Shown here piece by piece: positions 54,018 to 64,000 of a stretch of 64,000 bases of DNA. This DNA comes from Branchiostoma floridae (lineage: Eukaryota; Chordata; Leptocardii; Amphioxiformes; Branchiostomatidae). Position numbers and translations under genes: made by a program. The stretch's first letter is position 1; every line of letters begins with the position of its first letter. Below the pieces are notes generated by a model. That model made no database searches. It was given only the letters and a program-made list of their open reading frames with translations, and was not told the origin of the DNA. Location of the stretch: positions 3,657,053 through 3,721,052 of the forward strand of contig NC_049986.1 of assembly GCF_000003815.2 (NCBI RefSeq), written 5' to 3'.

Positions 54018-56113
54018 ATATTTCAGCCATACCATAGGTATGGTGAAATATATTGTATTCGTAATGTTTCTTTCTTTCTTTCTTTCTCCTGTCAAATTTT
54101 CAAAGCGATTCATCTCCGCCGTTTCTGGACCAAATGACTTGAAATTTGGCACAAGGGTAGAGTGGGCGAATACCCAAATGTGATTTTTCATTTTTTTTCA
54201 TATCTGCTCCTTAAATGATTTTATTGAGGTTTTATTGCAACTTTTGGACCAAAACTGTATATTTTGGCCCCCTGTACCATGGTATTACATCCAAATGACC
54301 TGAAATTTGGCACAGAGGTGCTCTAGATACTTATTCAAAGGATCCATGTATAATATGTGGTATACATCACTTCAAAATGGCTCCTTAAGGAGGTTTTTGT
54401 GGGAGAGCTTAGGATAGGTAAGGTTGGAGTGCCGAGGTCAACGACCTCTAGGTCATTCTGGTGTGTCAGGGCCACAGGTGTGCCAGGTAGATCCAATTAT
54501 CTACCTACCTACCTAGTCCATAGACATCCAGGTGGTTGGTGGACCAGGTAAATCCAATTAATGGCCAGCCAATGAGCGATCTTATTTTGCTGGAAGAGTC
54601 CATTGTTGGGGTGTATTTTAAAATCTACTTTTAGACTTTGGTGATAATGCCAATGTTTTTTTAGCGGTAGTGTTTTCGCACTGATCCACTTGACATAAGA
54701 CTACTACTGGGACAGTCCATTTTTGCACATAGGGGGGATTTAAAAAAATCAATTTTGGACATGGGTGATGATTATATTTCAGCCATACCATAGGTATGGT
54801 GAAATATATTGTATTCGTAATGTTTCTTTCTTTCTTCTTCTTTCTTTCTTTCTCCTGTCAAATCTTCAAATCGAATCAACTCCGTCGTTCCTGGACCGAA
54901 TGACTTGAAATTTGGCACAAGGGTAGAGTGGGCCAATACCCTTAGGTTTTTTTTTTCATTTTATTCATATCTGCTTCTAAAATGATTTTATTGAGGTTTT
55001 ATTGCAATTTTTGGACCACAACTTTATATTTAGGCCCCCTGTACCATGGTATTACATCCAAATGACCTGAAATTTAGCACAGAGGTGCCCTAGGTACTTA
55101 TTCAAAGGATCCATGCATAATATTTGGTATAAATCACTTCAAAATGGCTCATTATGGAGGTTTTTGTGGGAGAATTTTGGATTTGTGAGGTGGAAGTGCC
55201 GAGGTCAACAACCTCTAGGTCATTCTGGAAGCCACATGTGTTTCTGGTAGATCCAATCATCTACATACCTACCTAGTCCATGTTCCTCCAGGTGGTTGGG
55301 GGGGGACAAGGTAAATCTAATTAATTATTAGCCAATGAGCAAGGTTGTTTTGCTGGAAGAGTCCATTGTTGGTCAGGGGGTGTTTTTTAAAATTTACTTT
55401 AAGACTTTGGTGATAATGCCAATGCTTTTTTTAGCGGAAGTGTTTTTGCACTGATCCACTTGACATAAGGCTACTGCTGGGACAGTCCATTTTTGCACAT
55501 AGGGGGGATTTTTAAAAAATTCATTTTTGGACATGGGTGATGATTCCGAATTCCATTTGTTGAATGGAACTTGACCCCACCTGAAGACTGTACCTGAGGA
55601 TTCGGCAGCCAATCAGCAAGCCTGATGTAATATGGATGAGTCCATTCATGCACAGGGGACTGGGTTGCTTATTATAGAAAAGGCCATGTATTTCTGGACT
55701 TTGGTGATTATGTCAAAGTCCTATTTTAGCGGATGTATTTTTGGATCGCTCCACTTTGCACAGGGGTATAACAGGTAGAGTCCATTCTTGCAAAGGGGGG
55801 GGGGATTTCTTTCAAATTCAGTTTTGGACGGCTGATGATTCAAAATTCCATTTCTTAGCGGAAGTGTTTTTGGACTGGTCTATCTTACCCTTCTACATTG
55901 GGTGCACTTGAGTCCATTCTTGCAGGGAAGGGGGTTGTACGATTCATTTTTGCTCATACGTGTAATTAGTAGCTTAGGATGCTTAGTCATCTTAAGCAGA
56001 AGAGTTCCATTTTTGCACATGGGTGATTTTGGAATAGTCCATTGTTGCTTGGGGAAGGAGATGGCTGAAATATGCTGTATTTGCTCTCAAGCAAATGTCG
56101 GCCTTTCTAGTCT
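54018..56113. repeat. Tandemly duplicated repeat of the CATACCATAGGTATGG family
   Basis: Two units begin ATATTTCAGCCATACCATAG at about 54,018 and 54,773. Each runs about 755-775 bp to GGACATGGGTGATGATT, and the second continues through further subrepeats to the family end (CTCAAGCAAATGTCGGCCTT at about 56,087). The units share (TTTC)n tracts, CTTGAAATTTGGCACA(A/G)-type text and CTAGGTCATTCTGG. Related to 21,274-23,793. Confidence 0.8.
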
Positions 56114-57224
56114 GATTTTTTTTTTTTCAATTTACAATCATTCTTGTATGATCTATCATATGGTCGATTAAAAAAATATTCGAATCTACATGGCCTAAGG
56201 TTAAGAGTGTAGGACACTCGCCTTTTGCAAGGCATCTAGAAATGTTGCAAAAACGAGTGAAGCAAACTAGCTAGACCTTACATCTGCTTGGATATCAGTA
56301 TGCATGTCACGCATGAGTGTGTTTTTCAGCCTAGGAGAGGAAAGGAGAGGGCATGGTCGCCCAGCACCCGTGTATTAGTCACGCACAATTGACTCAACCG
56401 TGCCAAATTGCTCTTGTTTTCCAATGAAAATCATCGTGTTTTTTTCTGCTTGAAGTATGGAAAAATAGCAATTTATCTTCTTTGCTGTCAACCGAAGGCC
56501 TCGTTTATACAAACAGCATTTGAACTCGACTCTACAAGTTTGATAACCTTCATACAAGAAGAGGCTCTGGTTCAAGTTTCTGTTGCGTCGTCAACAAATG
56601 TACATAAAGCTTTTGTAGTATATTTTGCAGCATGAATCGTAGCATTGTGTTGCTTTAGTAACGTGCACTTTACTTTTTTCTTTTATACATGTAGGCCCAC
56701 GTCACATCCTTCGTACTACCCCTGTCACATTATCCATGATCTTTCGTATCGATTGAAGATCGGCCATATTTAAGATCGACAGAGGGTTGCGCGTATTTTT
56801 CACCTGAAAACCGTCCCTGTCACATATAAGTCATACTTTGTACCTTGTACAATTGTTGTGCAATAAAGTTATTACATGTATTATAAGCGAGGACCGGGCG
56901 ATTGCCGCAGAATCGTCGTCCGATTAAATTTCGCCAAACATGACAGGGGTATACACTGATCGCAAACTACTACCGAGGTCATCTTTTGGGAATATTCCTG
57001 CATACGTCGTACAACCTTTTTTGGTGACTTGTATTAGAGTCTTGCCGTCGGTTGGTTCTGTCACAGCCTGCTTGAGAACTCTTATCATGATATCAACACT
57101 ATACGGCGGCAGACGTTAAATGTGACCGTTAGATTCAAAATCATGCTTGAGATGAAATAGTTGGATGGAGGGAAAAGTTTGCCTTGTATACCTATACTGT
57201 TACAGCTAGTTTATCTACATATGT
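56114..57224. other. No gene; displaced upstream-duplication piece
   Basis: At 56,338-56,410 the text GGCGACCATGCCC... is inverted relative to 29,100-29,165 of the gene A upstream region, while 56,570-56,680 (GCAGCATGAATCGTAG...) is in the same orientation as 29,185-29,290. A retroelement-like GTGCAATAAAGTTATTACATG tail lies at 56,858. Confidence 0.5.
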
Positions 57225-57500
57225 GGGATCGTGTGGCATAGTGTCAGGGTGTCAGGCCCTAAACCCAGCACTCATAGGTACGAATCTTTTAAAATATCGC
57301 CGATGTTGTGCCCGCGGAAATGGCCTTTACACGATCTTCCTTACTTGGACCTAGCTCCGGTTAGGGCCGTCCTCGGATTCTCGGACGCCAAGTTAGATAG
57401 AGGTCCCGTGTTCACTAGTTTAGCCAACGCACTTATCGAAGGATAGGTGTATCTTCCCGGCGTGATTGGTTCAAAACCTACGTACAGTCCTACGACAATA
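57225..57500 (+). repeat. Diverged SINE copy
   Basis: Diverged tRNA-like head (TGTGGCATAGTGTCAGGG), then GCCTTTACACGATCTTCCTTAC and GGTCCCGTG, similar to the SINE at 33,466. No target duplication visible. Confidence 0.5.
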
Positions 57501-57699
57501 GCAGTTGGTGCAGCCGCTCAATACCCTTACGATTTAGCTCCACATCTTACGATTTATGGCTGCTAGATAGCTCTATCAGAGTAAGACTTTTTTTTCAAAT
57601 ATTGATTTTTAAAAAAAAAGTTGCCTTCAGTATAAAATGTAAATGGCAAGGAAGGTTGAACAAACACACAGAGTATTGTAAATGCAGACATTTTCACGG

Positions 57700-58720
57700 T
57701 GGTTTAATGTTCACGGTTTTCGCGGTGGCCGCTTCACCGCAAATTAAAAACCACAGTAAACATTTATGCACAGTGTCACTGTAAATCATACAAAGCAGCT
57801 ATAACGCAATATATACCGTAGGTTTAAAAAAGGATATTCAGGAAAACATATATACTAATGTCAGAGAATTCCAGCGGCAATTCCAACATCCAATAAAAAA
57901 GAAGAACACAAATAAAAACTCGGTATAGCATAATGCAAATGCCTTTAAGTTCACGGGATTTAATTTTGCGGTATAGCGTGAAAAAAGACTTTTCGCGGTG
58001 GTTTTAAGTTCGCGGTAGCACCATGCACGGTAGTCTCTTACTGCCATGGAAAAATGTTCGCGATGCTTTAATCACATCGATCGAATGAATTGAGTTGTTT
58101 CATTTACGTCCTGCGTAACATCATGCTGTTCTTGATAAGGCCAATGGCATGTTGATTTGATTATATGAATGACATCCGCACGCGCATCAATTTTTGTCAG
58201 TTTGAAAAAAAGTAAACGACACTGTAAATCATACAAAGCAGCTACAAAATAAGGCCATAAATGCATTGGTTGGTGAAACAAAATATCAGAAAACTGATGA
58301 TAATTAATAGAATATGCATATTTATGTAATTATTAACACGGCGATGGAGTGAATATAGCGTTACACAACGTCGGTTCAATTTTGTGCATCAATCTAAAAA
58401 CGAACTTTTGGACCATGCTATAACGTTAAATTGTATATAGCAGCTGAAAATAAGCAGATATATGCCGTAATGTCAAAGAATGCCATATCAAAGTGCAAAG
58501 GCAAAGTAAAAGAAGATGTGAAAAAACAAAAACGGCCCGGAAATCTATTGTTCGGTATGCATATATGCCATACTCAACGTGTTAAATCAATAGTCATTTG
58601 TTCAACCCTCCTGACCATTATATCAGAAAGAAGGCAAACGTTTTGGCAAACTGTTTTTTTTTTTTTTTTTCGCACGTTCGCATACGTTTTGGGGTTCCAA
58701 TAAAATCATATAAATATGGC
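57700..58720. repeat. Cluster of DNA-transposon fragments
   Basis: Two blocks (57,700-57,750 and 57,950-58,075) are made of GTTCGCGGT / TTTTCGCGGT / ACCGC phrases typical of a MITE. GGCATGTTGATTTGATTATA with GACATCCGCACGCGCATC at 58,147 and its inverse at about 58,670-58,717 bound an element of the 49,601 family. No coding sequence. Confidence 0.5.
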
Positions 58721-59344
58721 CTCACCCGTAAGAAATATCATTTTTAAGAGAATATCAATAACCCCCCATTCCGGACCATTAGATCTGTAGCGCATCCCTC
58801 GAGCAGACAGATTTTTAGAACGAATTCAGGTTTTCTATACGTGGGTTTCCCCACGTAACATTACGCCTGACGTCACGGAAAATCCCAACAAACGCCATCA
58901 GTATTCAAGTCGTATACTTCTCCTGCCCTTACTGACTCGCTATGGCTAGAATTCCGGGATCGAATAGCACTTCTGTGTACATACAATCTTTTACGCTTGT
59001 TGAAACACGTAATACATTCGACGGAAGGTGTTCGAATATTCGAACGCCACACGGTTTGTCGTTCGACAAATAAATTCGACCCTGAGAGTCTTCTCTCTGT
59101 ATACCAGCTGAGATCAGCTGATCGTTAGTGTATACACTACTCCGGCAAACATGAACGGTTAATGATCAACCCCCTTAGAGCAGTAGAGGTCCTGCCATTT
59201 CGTCACACTCGCTTGCCGGCACACACGGAGTAGTTTCCGCGGGCAGTCAGAGGGGTTGGACCGACCATGGTTGTCTGTACGGCTATACTGGGGATTCTAA
59301 GATCCACGGGTGGGGTGGGGGGCGTGAGGAAGGTAGCGTCAAGA
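58721..59344. other. Upstream region of the glutamine synthetase gene
   Basis: GC-richer than its neighbours from about 59,100. There is no TATA box at a convincing place. GGTGGGGTGGGGGG at 59,310-59,325 is a GC-box-like tract. Confidence 0.35.
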
Positions 59345-59368
59345 TGGCTTACAGTCACATCTTACAGG
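59345..59368 (+). CDS. Candidate first exon of glutamine synthetase
   Basis: GCGTCAAGATGGCTTACAGT with ATG in a good context and a strong donor CAG|GTGAGA gives eight codons (MAYSHILQ). The phase (0) does not match the next recognised exon (phase 2), so either an exon is missing or this is 5' UTR. The distance to the next exon is 2.5 kb. Confidence 0.3.
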
Positions 59369-60596
59369 TGAGACATATTCACGCAGTCTTTGCTACACTT
59401 TCTTGAACTTATATAGTTTTTAATTCTGTGTCTACTCAGCGATTGTAACTCTTTAGAATAAATGATTGTTAGGTTATGTGACGTAAGGAACAAGGCATGT
59501 TTACCTTTGCTGTGCTATTTATCTGTCAATCAAATGAATGTCAGCGCAGACAGTTACTTGTCATGTTTAAAACTTCTATGTAATTTGAGTTTAAAATGAG
59601 AAAGCAGACAGCTGTTGTATACTGATGATTAGTACAAGGCAGGGGTCATAGTTTAGGAACAGGATCTGGTTATGGCCATGACCGGAATGGGGTAAGTAAG
59701 TGACCCCCGACCGGCGTTTTGTGTCATTGCCACGTCCACAATATCGCTACATGCCTCCTCGCCTTCAAACAACGAAACATCCGGGATTCATTCCTATGTT
59801 GGCAACGCCGATAGGTTATTTTTAGGGATGAGAGGGGGGTGTGGCATCGTGTAGGGGGGATATCAAGGTGTAAATTTGAAGCGAAGTGGAAAAGAAGGGG
59901 CGGTTCAAGCGAAGATGACACCAGTCACGTGCGGGGATTGTCGTCACGCACTAGGGACCGTCCATTTTTGCCACGGTTACATTTTGCCCTTTCAACAGCT
60001 GTTTAGTCATTATAATCTAGTTACACCCCGTACATACTACTATGTAAACAATGCTGAAGTCAGGATAAAACTGACAGAAATCATGTCAAATATTAAAACG
60101 CTGACATTACATTCCGATCCCCCTAGAAGCAAACGTACTGTCCCTTAACAGCCGGGTTTCTCTCTACGGACCAATGCGGTCACAGAATGAATGCCTAACC
60201 TATTAACTCAACGATTACATTTGCAGTTTGTTATTTAGGATGAAAGAAAGCTTGATGCTTATACAATGAGCTGAATAATTAGGTATACATCTCTTGTTTG
60301 TTTGTTTTTGTTTTCCTTTATTTGCTTTGGACAGAAACCATGGCACAAGGCAGTGGGTTGTTATTTACTGTGTCTAAGGCACGGTATTGCAAGGCGGAAC
60401 CAAAAGCTATAGTATCCGTTTTTATTTTCCAACCGAAGTCAGGTACCCGTTTTAAAATCTGGTTAAAGTTGCAAATGTCTTTTATCCCCAAGGGCACAAT
60501 CTTGGGCGCAAGTTAGGGGATTAAAAGTTAACCCAGAACATCGAAGAAGCTTATACATCCAAGTAATAAGACATGCCAAAAAAGCAGTTGCTCAAC

Positions 60597-60790
60597 CAAC
60601 TGGATATGATTTTGGAAACGGTCAGACGTTTCAACTAGCATCCACTAGTTTCCGTCAGTGACACTTATACCCTTCATAGTTAGGTTATAGAAGACGAGTT
60701 TCTTCCAGATCACGTCACTGACGGAAACTAGTAGATGCTAGTTGAAACGTTGGGCCGTTTTCAAAATCGTTGTTTGTTTGAGTGCCTGCT
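60597..60790. repeat. Inverted pair of hammerhead-like repeat ends
   Basis: GATATGATTTTGGAAACGGTCAGACGTTTC... (60,605-60,665) is followed by its reverse complement (GTCACTGACGGAAACTAG ... GAAACGTTGGGCCG, 60,714-60,773). Related to 20,787-20,890 and 63,081-63,533. Confidence 0.7.
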
Positions 60791-61263
60791 TTTTGGCTTA
60801 ACTCAGAACCTCTAAAAATGGTCCTGGGACAAGCACCCCAACCATTACGACAAAACGACGCCACCTGGCTGTAAACTGAGTGTAACTAAGGAAAAATGTA
60901 TCTGTTATTTCCTCAAGAAGATTTTATCACAGTAATCTGTTTGTAATGTGGTTATTTGAAGCTCTGCGGTTACGTCGGAATTTGAAAGCTAATGACCTTG
61001 GTAAGGTCAAGCATGTTCTATCAGATGGTGAAACCGCCATGGTTAGGGACGGTTCATTCATTATTTTCAAAAGTTTTTTTTATGGTTTTCCTTGGTTGAA
61101 AGTATACGCCATCTTTTTAAAGAGAGTTCCATGAGCGCATACCTTCGCAAAGTAATTCTGGCTCATCACAACGAAAATGATTTGCAGTATTGTCTGTTAT
61201 TAGCATGATTTATACGAGTGTATTACAGCCTCTTGTTGCAAAATTCCACGCCTTCTGTGTGTT

Positions 61264-61883
61264 AAGAACTTACAGTGAGACGGTACATGTTTAACCACGC
61301 CCCCTGAATTTCTAGACCTTACAGTATGGCGGTACATGTTTAACCACGGCCCCTATATTCCCAAACATGTTTAACAACGCCCCCTGTACTCCTAGACCTT
61401 ACAGTTAGACGGTACATGTTTAACTACGCCCCCTATATTCCCAGACATGTTTAACCACGCCCCCAATATTCCCAGACCTTACAGTATGGCGGTACATGTT
61501 TAACCGCGCCCCCTGTATTCCCAGACCTTACAGTATTGCGGTACATGTTTAACCACAACCCCTGTATTCCCAGACCTTACAGTGTGGCGGTACATGTTTA
61601 ACCGCGCCCCCTGTATTCCTAGACCTTACAGTATTGCGGTACATGTTTAACCACGCCCCCCTGTATTCCCAGACCTTACAGTATTGCGGTACATGTTTTA
61701 CAACGCCCCCTGTATTCCCAGACCTTACAGTATAGCGGTAACGTTACATGTAAAACTACGCCCCCGGTATTTCCAGACCTTACAGTAAGGCGGTACATGT
61801 TTAACCACGCCCCCTGTATTCCCAGACCTTACCGTATGGTGGTACATGTTTAACCACGCCCCCTGTATTCCCAGACCTTACAG
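61264..61883 (+). repeat. 49-50 bp minisatellite at the glutamine synthetase acceptor
   Basis: About 12-13 copies of GACCTTACAGTATGGCGGTA + CATGTTTAACCACGCCCCCT + GTATTCCCA. Each unit contains a pyrimidine-rich CCCCCTGTATTCCCAG that looks like a splice acceptor, and the last unit runs straight into the coding exon. Confidence 0.92.
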
Positions 61884-62059
61884 CGTTGCAGTGCAAGTTG
61901 GCCACAACTCCATAACGGAGAAGACCGTTTTACACAAGTACATGAGTTTACCCCAACCTGACGACAAAGTCCAGGTGTCGTACGTGTGGATAGACGGAAC
62001 AGGAGAGGCGCTCAGGTACAAGACCAAGACGGTTAATTTCGAGCCAAGCAGCCCCGAAG
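61884..62059 (+). CDS. GLUL: Glutamine synthetase exon (beta-grasp N-terminal domain)
   Basis: The exon encodes about 58 residues: HNSITEKTVLHKYMSLPQPD, KVQVSYVWIDGTGEALRYKT and the end NFEPSSPE, ending at donor GAAG|GTAACG (phase 1). YMSLPQ, the YVWIDGTGE signature and the R-x-KT segment are diagnostic of animal glutamine synthetase (glutamate + ammonia + ATP to glutamine), a cytosolic or mitochondrial decamer. The exact 5' boundary is uncertain because acceptors CTTACAG (61,883) and TTCCCAG (61,874) both give phase 2. It is followed in frame by 62,541-62,702; the remaining C-terminal exons lie beyond the window. Confidence 0.93.
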
Positions 62060-62159
62060 GTAACGGTCATTTTGTAATCAAACCCGCATACTGTCACAAA
62101 TGTGAAAAATTAGGAATAGCTCTAAACTTGCCCAATACAGTACTAGTGAAGTACTACCT

Positions 62160-62229
62160 CAGTACTACCTCTGTCTCACTCTTTCTCTCTCTCTGTCTCT
62201 CTCTCTCTGTTTTTCTCTCTGTCTCTCTT

Positions 62230-62260
<31 letters not shown>

Positions 62261-62339
62261 GTCTTTCTATCTCTCTCTGTCTCTCTGTTTCTCTCTCTCT
62301 GTCTCTCTCTCTCTCTCTGTCTCTCTCTCTCTCTCTCTG

Positions 62340-62372
<33 letters not shown>
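62160..62372 (+). repeat. (TC)n / (TCTCTCTG)n microsatellite
   Basis: A 210-bp pyrimidine tract in the intron between the two glutamine synthetase exons. Arg/Glu-rich frames on the minus strand are repeat translation only. Confidence 0.95.
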
Positions 62373-62540
62373 GATTCCGCCGGGTGTTTTTAGGCCTTCC
62401 AAGAAATGTCTTGCTCATCTGCGTATACTTTGGGTATTGCCGATGCTGTATTACTAGATATAAACCCAAAATTTTATTGTTTCATATAATGGGAGGTCTT
62501 AGTGTACAGTTGGCGTTAAAAATTCTTTTTTTTTCTCCAG

Positions 62541-62702
62541 AACTGCCACAGTGGAGTTTTGACGGCTCGAGTACAGGCCAGGCGCAGGGCCACAACAGCG
62601 ACAGATATCTCCAACCAATCGCCATGTTTAGAGATCCTTTTAAACTGGGGAAAAACAAACTGGTGTTGTGTGACGTGTACGACCAGGATATGCAGCCGGC
62701 AG
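62541..62702 (+). CDS. GLUL: Glutamine synthetase exon (second)
   Basis: Acceptor TTTTTTTCTCCAG; donor GCAG|GTTTGG; phase 1 to 1. It encodes [20 protein letters not shown], then [13 protein letters not shown] and [12 protein letters not shown]. LPxWxFDGSST, the S-D-x-YL-x-P turn and FRDPF-x(n)-NKLVLC(D/E)V are hallmark segments of the family. The catalytic ATP-grasp exons are not in the window. Confidence 0.95.
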
Positions 62703-62721
62703 GTTTGGAAATGCTCATTTC

Positions 62722-63033
62722 TTTAAATTCATTCTCGTACGCAGAGACATCCAACGGCGTCAGCAAACCGCCTTTTGACTGTCGCCTTTTGACTGCACTC
62801 TGCTATCTCAACCGTCACCATCAGTTCCTGACCGCCCTGCTTATCATTATTAACGAGTCTACCCTTATATATGCGAGATCCCTTTTAAAAACTGAAAGGC
62901 ATATTCTCTGATTGGCTGACATCTGGTTTGTAGCGACGCCTACAGGAACTGATGGTGACGGTTGAGACAGCAGAGTACAGACAAAAGGCGGTTTGCTGGC
63001 GACGTTAGATGTCTCTGTGTAGGAGAATGTTTA
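62722..63033. mobile_element. Foldback MITE in glutamine synthetase intron
   Basis: The left arm from about 62,730 (CATTCTCGTACGCAGAGACATC ... CAAACCGCCTTTTGACTG ... CTCAACCGTCACCATCAG) is matched in reverse complement at 62,948-63,033. Arms are about 85 bp; the left arm carries a small tandem duplication of CGCCTTTTGACTG. Confidence 0.8.
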
Positions 63034-63080
63034 AAATAGGAAGTGATGAAAATAGCTTGAGCACACTACATGTAAGTAGC

Positions 63081-63533
63081 AGTTACTCAAGCAACTGGAT
63101 ATGATTTTGGAACCAGTTAGACTGTTCAGGTCTTCTCCTCCCTTGCATATCAAGTTTGAGTATAAATATCTTCTTCGAAAGATCAGCTCAGAGTAACTAA
63201 AGGTGCACTCTCATTGCACTTGCGTCACGCTTGCGTCACTGCGGGGTTCAAAAGAAACTCAAAAATTTCAGAGATAAAAGACGATTTTTTTATTACTTTT
63301 TTTGTATTTTGGTGTCTTCTAAGTCAAACCTTTACGTACACGTATTACGCAATATCTAAGATTATAAAAAAAATCGTAAGAAAAATGACAAAACAGTGAC
63401 GCAGTGAACGCTCCCAGCAGGGACACAAGCTTGACGCAAGTGTGGTGAGAATGGACCTTACGAAAAGGTAGTGGATGCTACCTGAAACGTCTGACCGTTT
63501 TCAAAATCATATCCAGTTGCTTGAGTAACTGTT
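63081..63533. repeat. Element flanked by inverted CAGTTGCTTGAGTAAC ends
   Basis: GTTACTCAAGCAACTGGATATGATTTTGG (63,083) is matched inverted at about 63,505-63,533. Near the right end GGTAG-TGGATG-CTACC-TGAAACGTC repeats the hairpin-GAAAC layout of 20,799. No ORF of note inside. Confidence 0.65.
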
Positions 63534-64000
63534 TTGGTGTGCCTTATTACCTGGAGTACGTACACTTTTTAACATCATCGACAGGATTCGTAGTACCTGG
63601 CCAAATGGAATGATTACGTAAAGCTAAGGGCACAACCCGTCGTACGTGCAATTTGTCCGTACGTTTTTTTGGGAGGCCACGTCCGCCACGTATTTCTGAA
63701 ATGTTCAGGCTGTTCAGGGCAGTCGCGTCGCCCGTACTGGCACGTAGGGGGGCGAAACCGCAGCCCGATGGCACAAAATGTTTTGCCTGCCCGTATAAAG
63801 TTCTACGGCGTGTCTGCGTGCTCCAAAATCATTTGGATTCCCTACGAGTTCATACGGAGGCGGTACTTACCACTTACGGATCCCCAAAAATTGCCCACGT
63901 TTTGGCACGTAGACAGCACGTATTTGCACGTACGCCGGGTTGTGCTCAGTTAGCTTACGACACCGCCTTTTACCTCCCCAACCGAAGTGATGTACTCAGT
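63534..64000. other. No gene recognised
   Basis: Contains many ACGTAC-rich phrases (for example GCACGTAGACAGCACGTATTTGCACGTACG near 63,905). Presumably intron of glutamine synthetase. Confidence 0.4.

Noticed and set aside
62154-62469. Arg/Glu-rich minus-strand frames
   Set aside because: Translation of the (TC)n microsatellite.

Overview
The window is animal genomic DNA: intron-rich genes with GT/AG boundaries, no operons, dense transposon fossils, microsatellites and two 100-N scaffold gaps. The most likely source is a lancelet (Branchiostoma). This is inferred from TIR-domain genes, an F-type lectin exon, animal glutamine synthetase and a tRNA-derived SINE; no species marker was seen.

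The main content is two paralogous genes in head-to-tail tandem on the minus strand. Gene A runs about 28.2 kb to 9.9 kb and gene B about 52.8 kb to 45.4 kb; their start codons are 25,286 bp apart. Both have a non-coding first exon under a conserved ETS/NRF1-like promoter, a TIR-domain exon, a 17-residue linker exon, and then six to seven exons that I recognise as a TMEM268 (DUF4481)-like membrane protein with two transmembrane helices. Splice phases agree exon by exon between the copies. A TIR domain joined to a TMEM268-like membrane protein, duplicated in tandem, is the most interesting thing here.

Layout: 0-1.1 kb, two plus-strand exon-like pieces of unknown protein; 4.05-4.29 kb, an F-type lectin exon; 9.9-28.2 kb, gene A, its introns full of MITEs (hAT-like, mariner-like, one with tandem-repeat termini) and LINE fragments; 28.3-29.3 kb, upstream DNA shared with gene B; 31.4-38.9 kb, a SINE with perfect target duplications, a large palindrome and a Ty3/gypsy integrase fragment split by a mariner; 38.9-39.4 kb, two exons of a broken host gene; 41.5-44.4 kb, more mariner elements and a gap; 45.4-52.8 kb, gene B; 53-59 kb, SINEs and a tandemly duplicated repeat; 59.3-64 kb, the 5' part of a plus-strand glutamine synthetase gene, with a minisatellite, a TC tract and a foldback element around its exons.

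If the models are right, A and B encode membrane-anchored TIR proteins, probably innate immune or NAD-linked signalling factors. Their function is inferred from the domains only.
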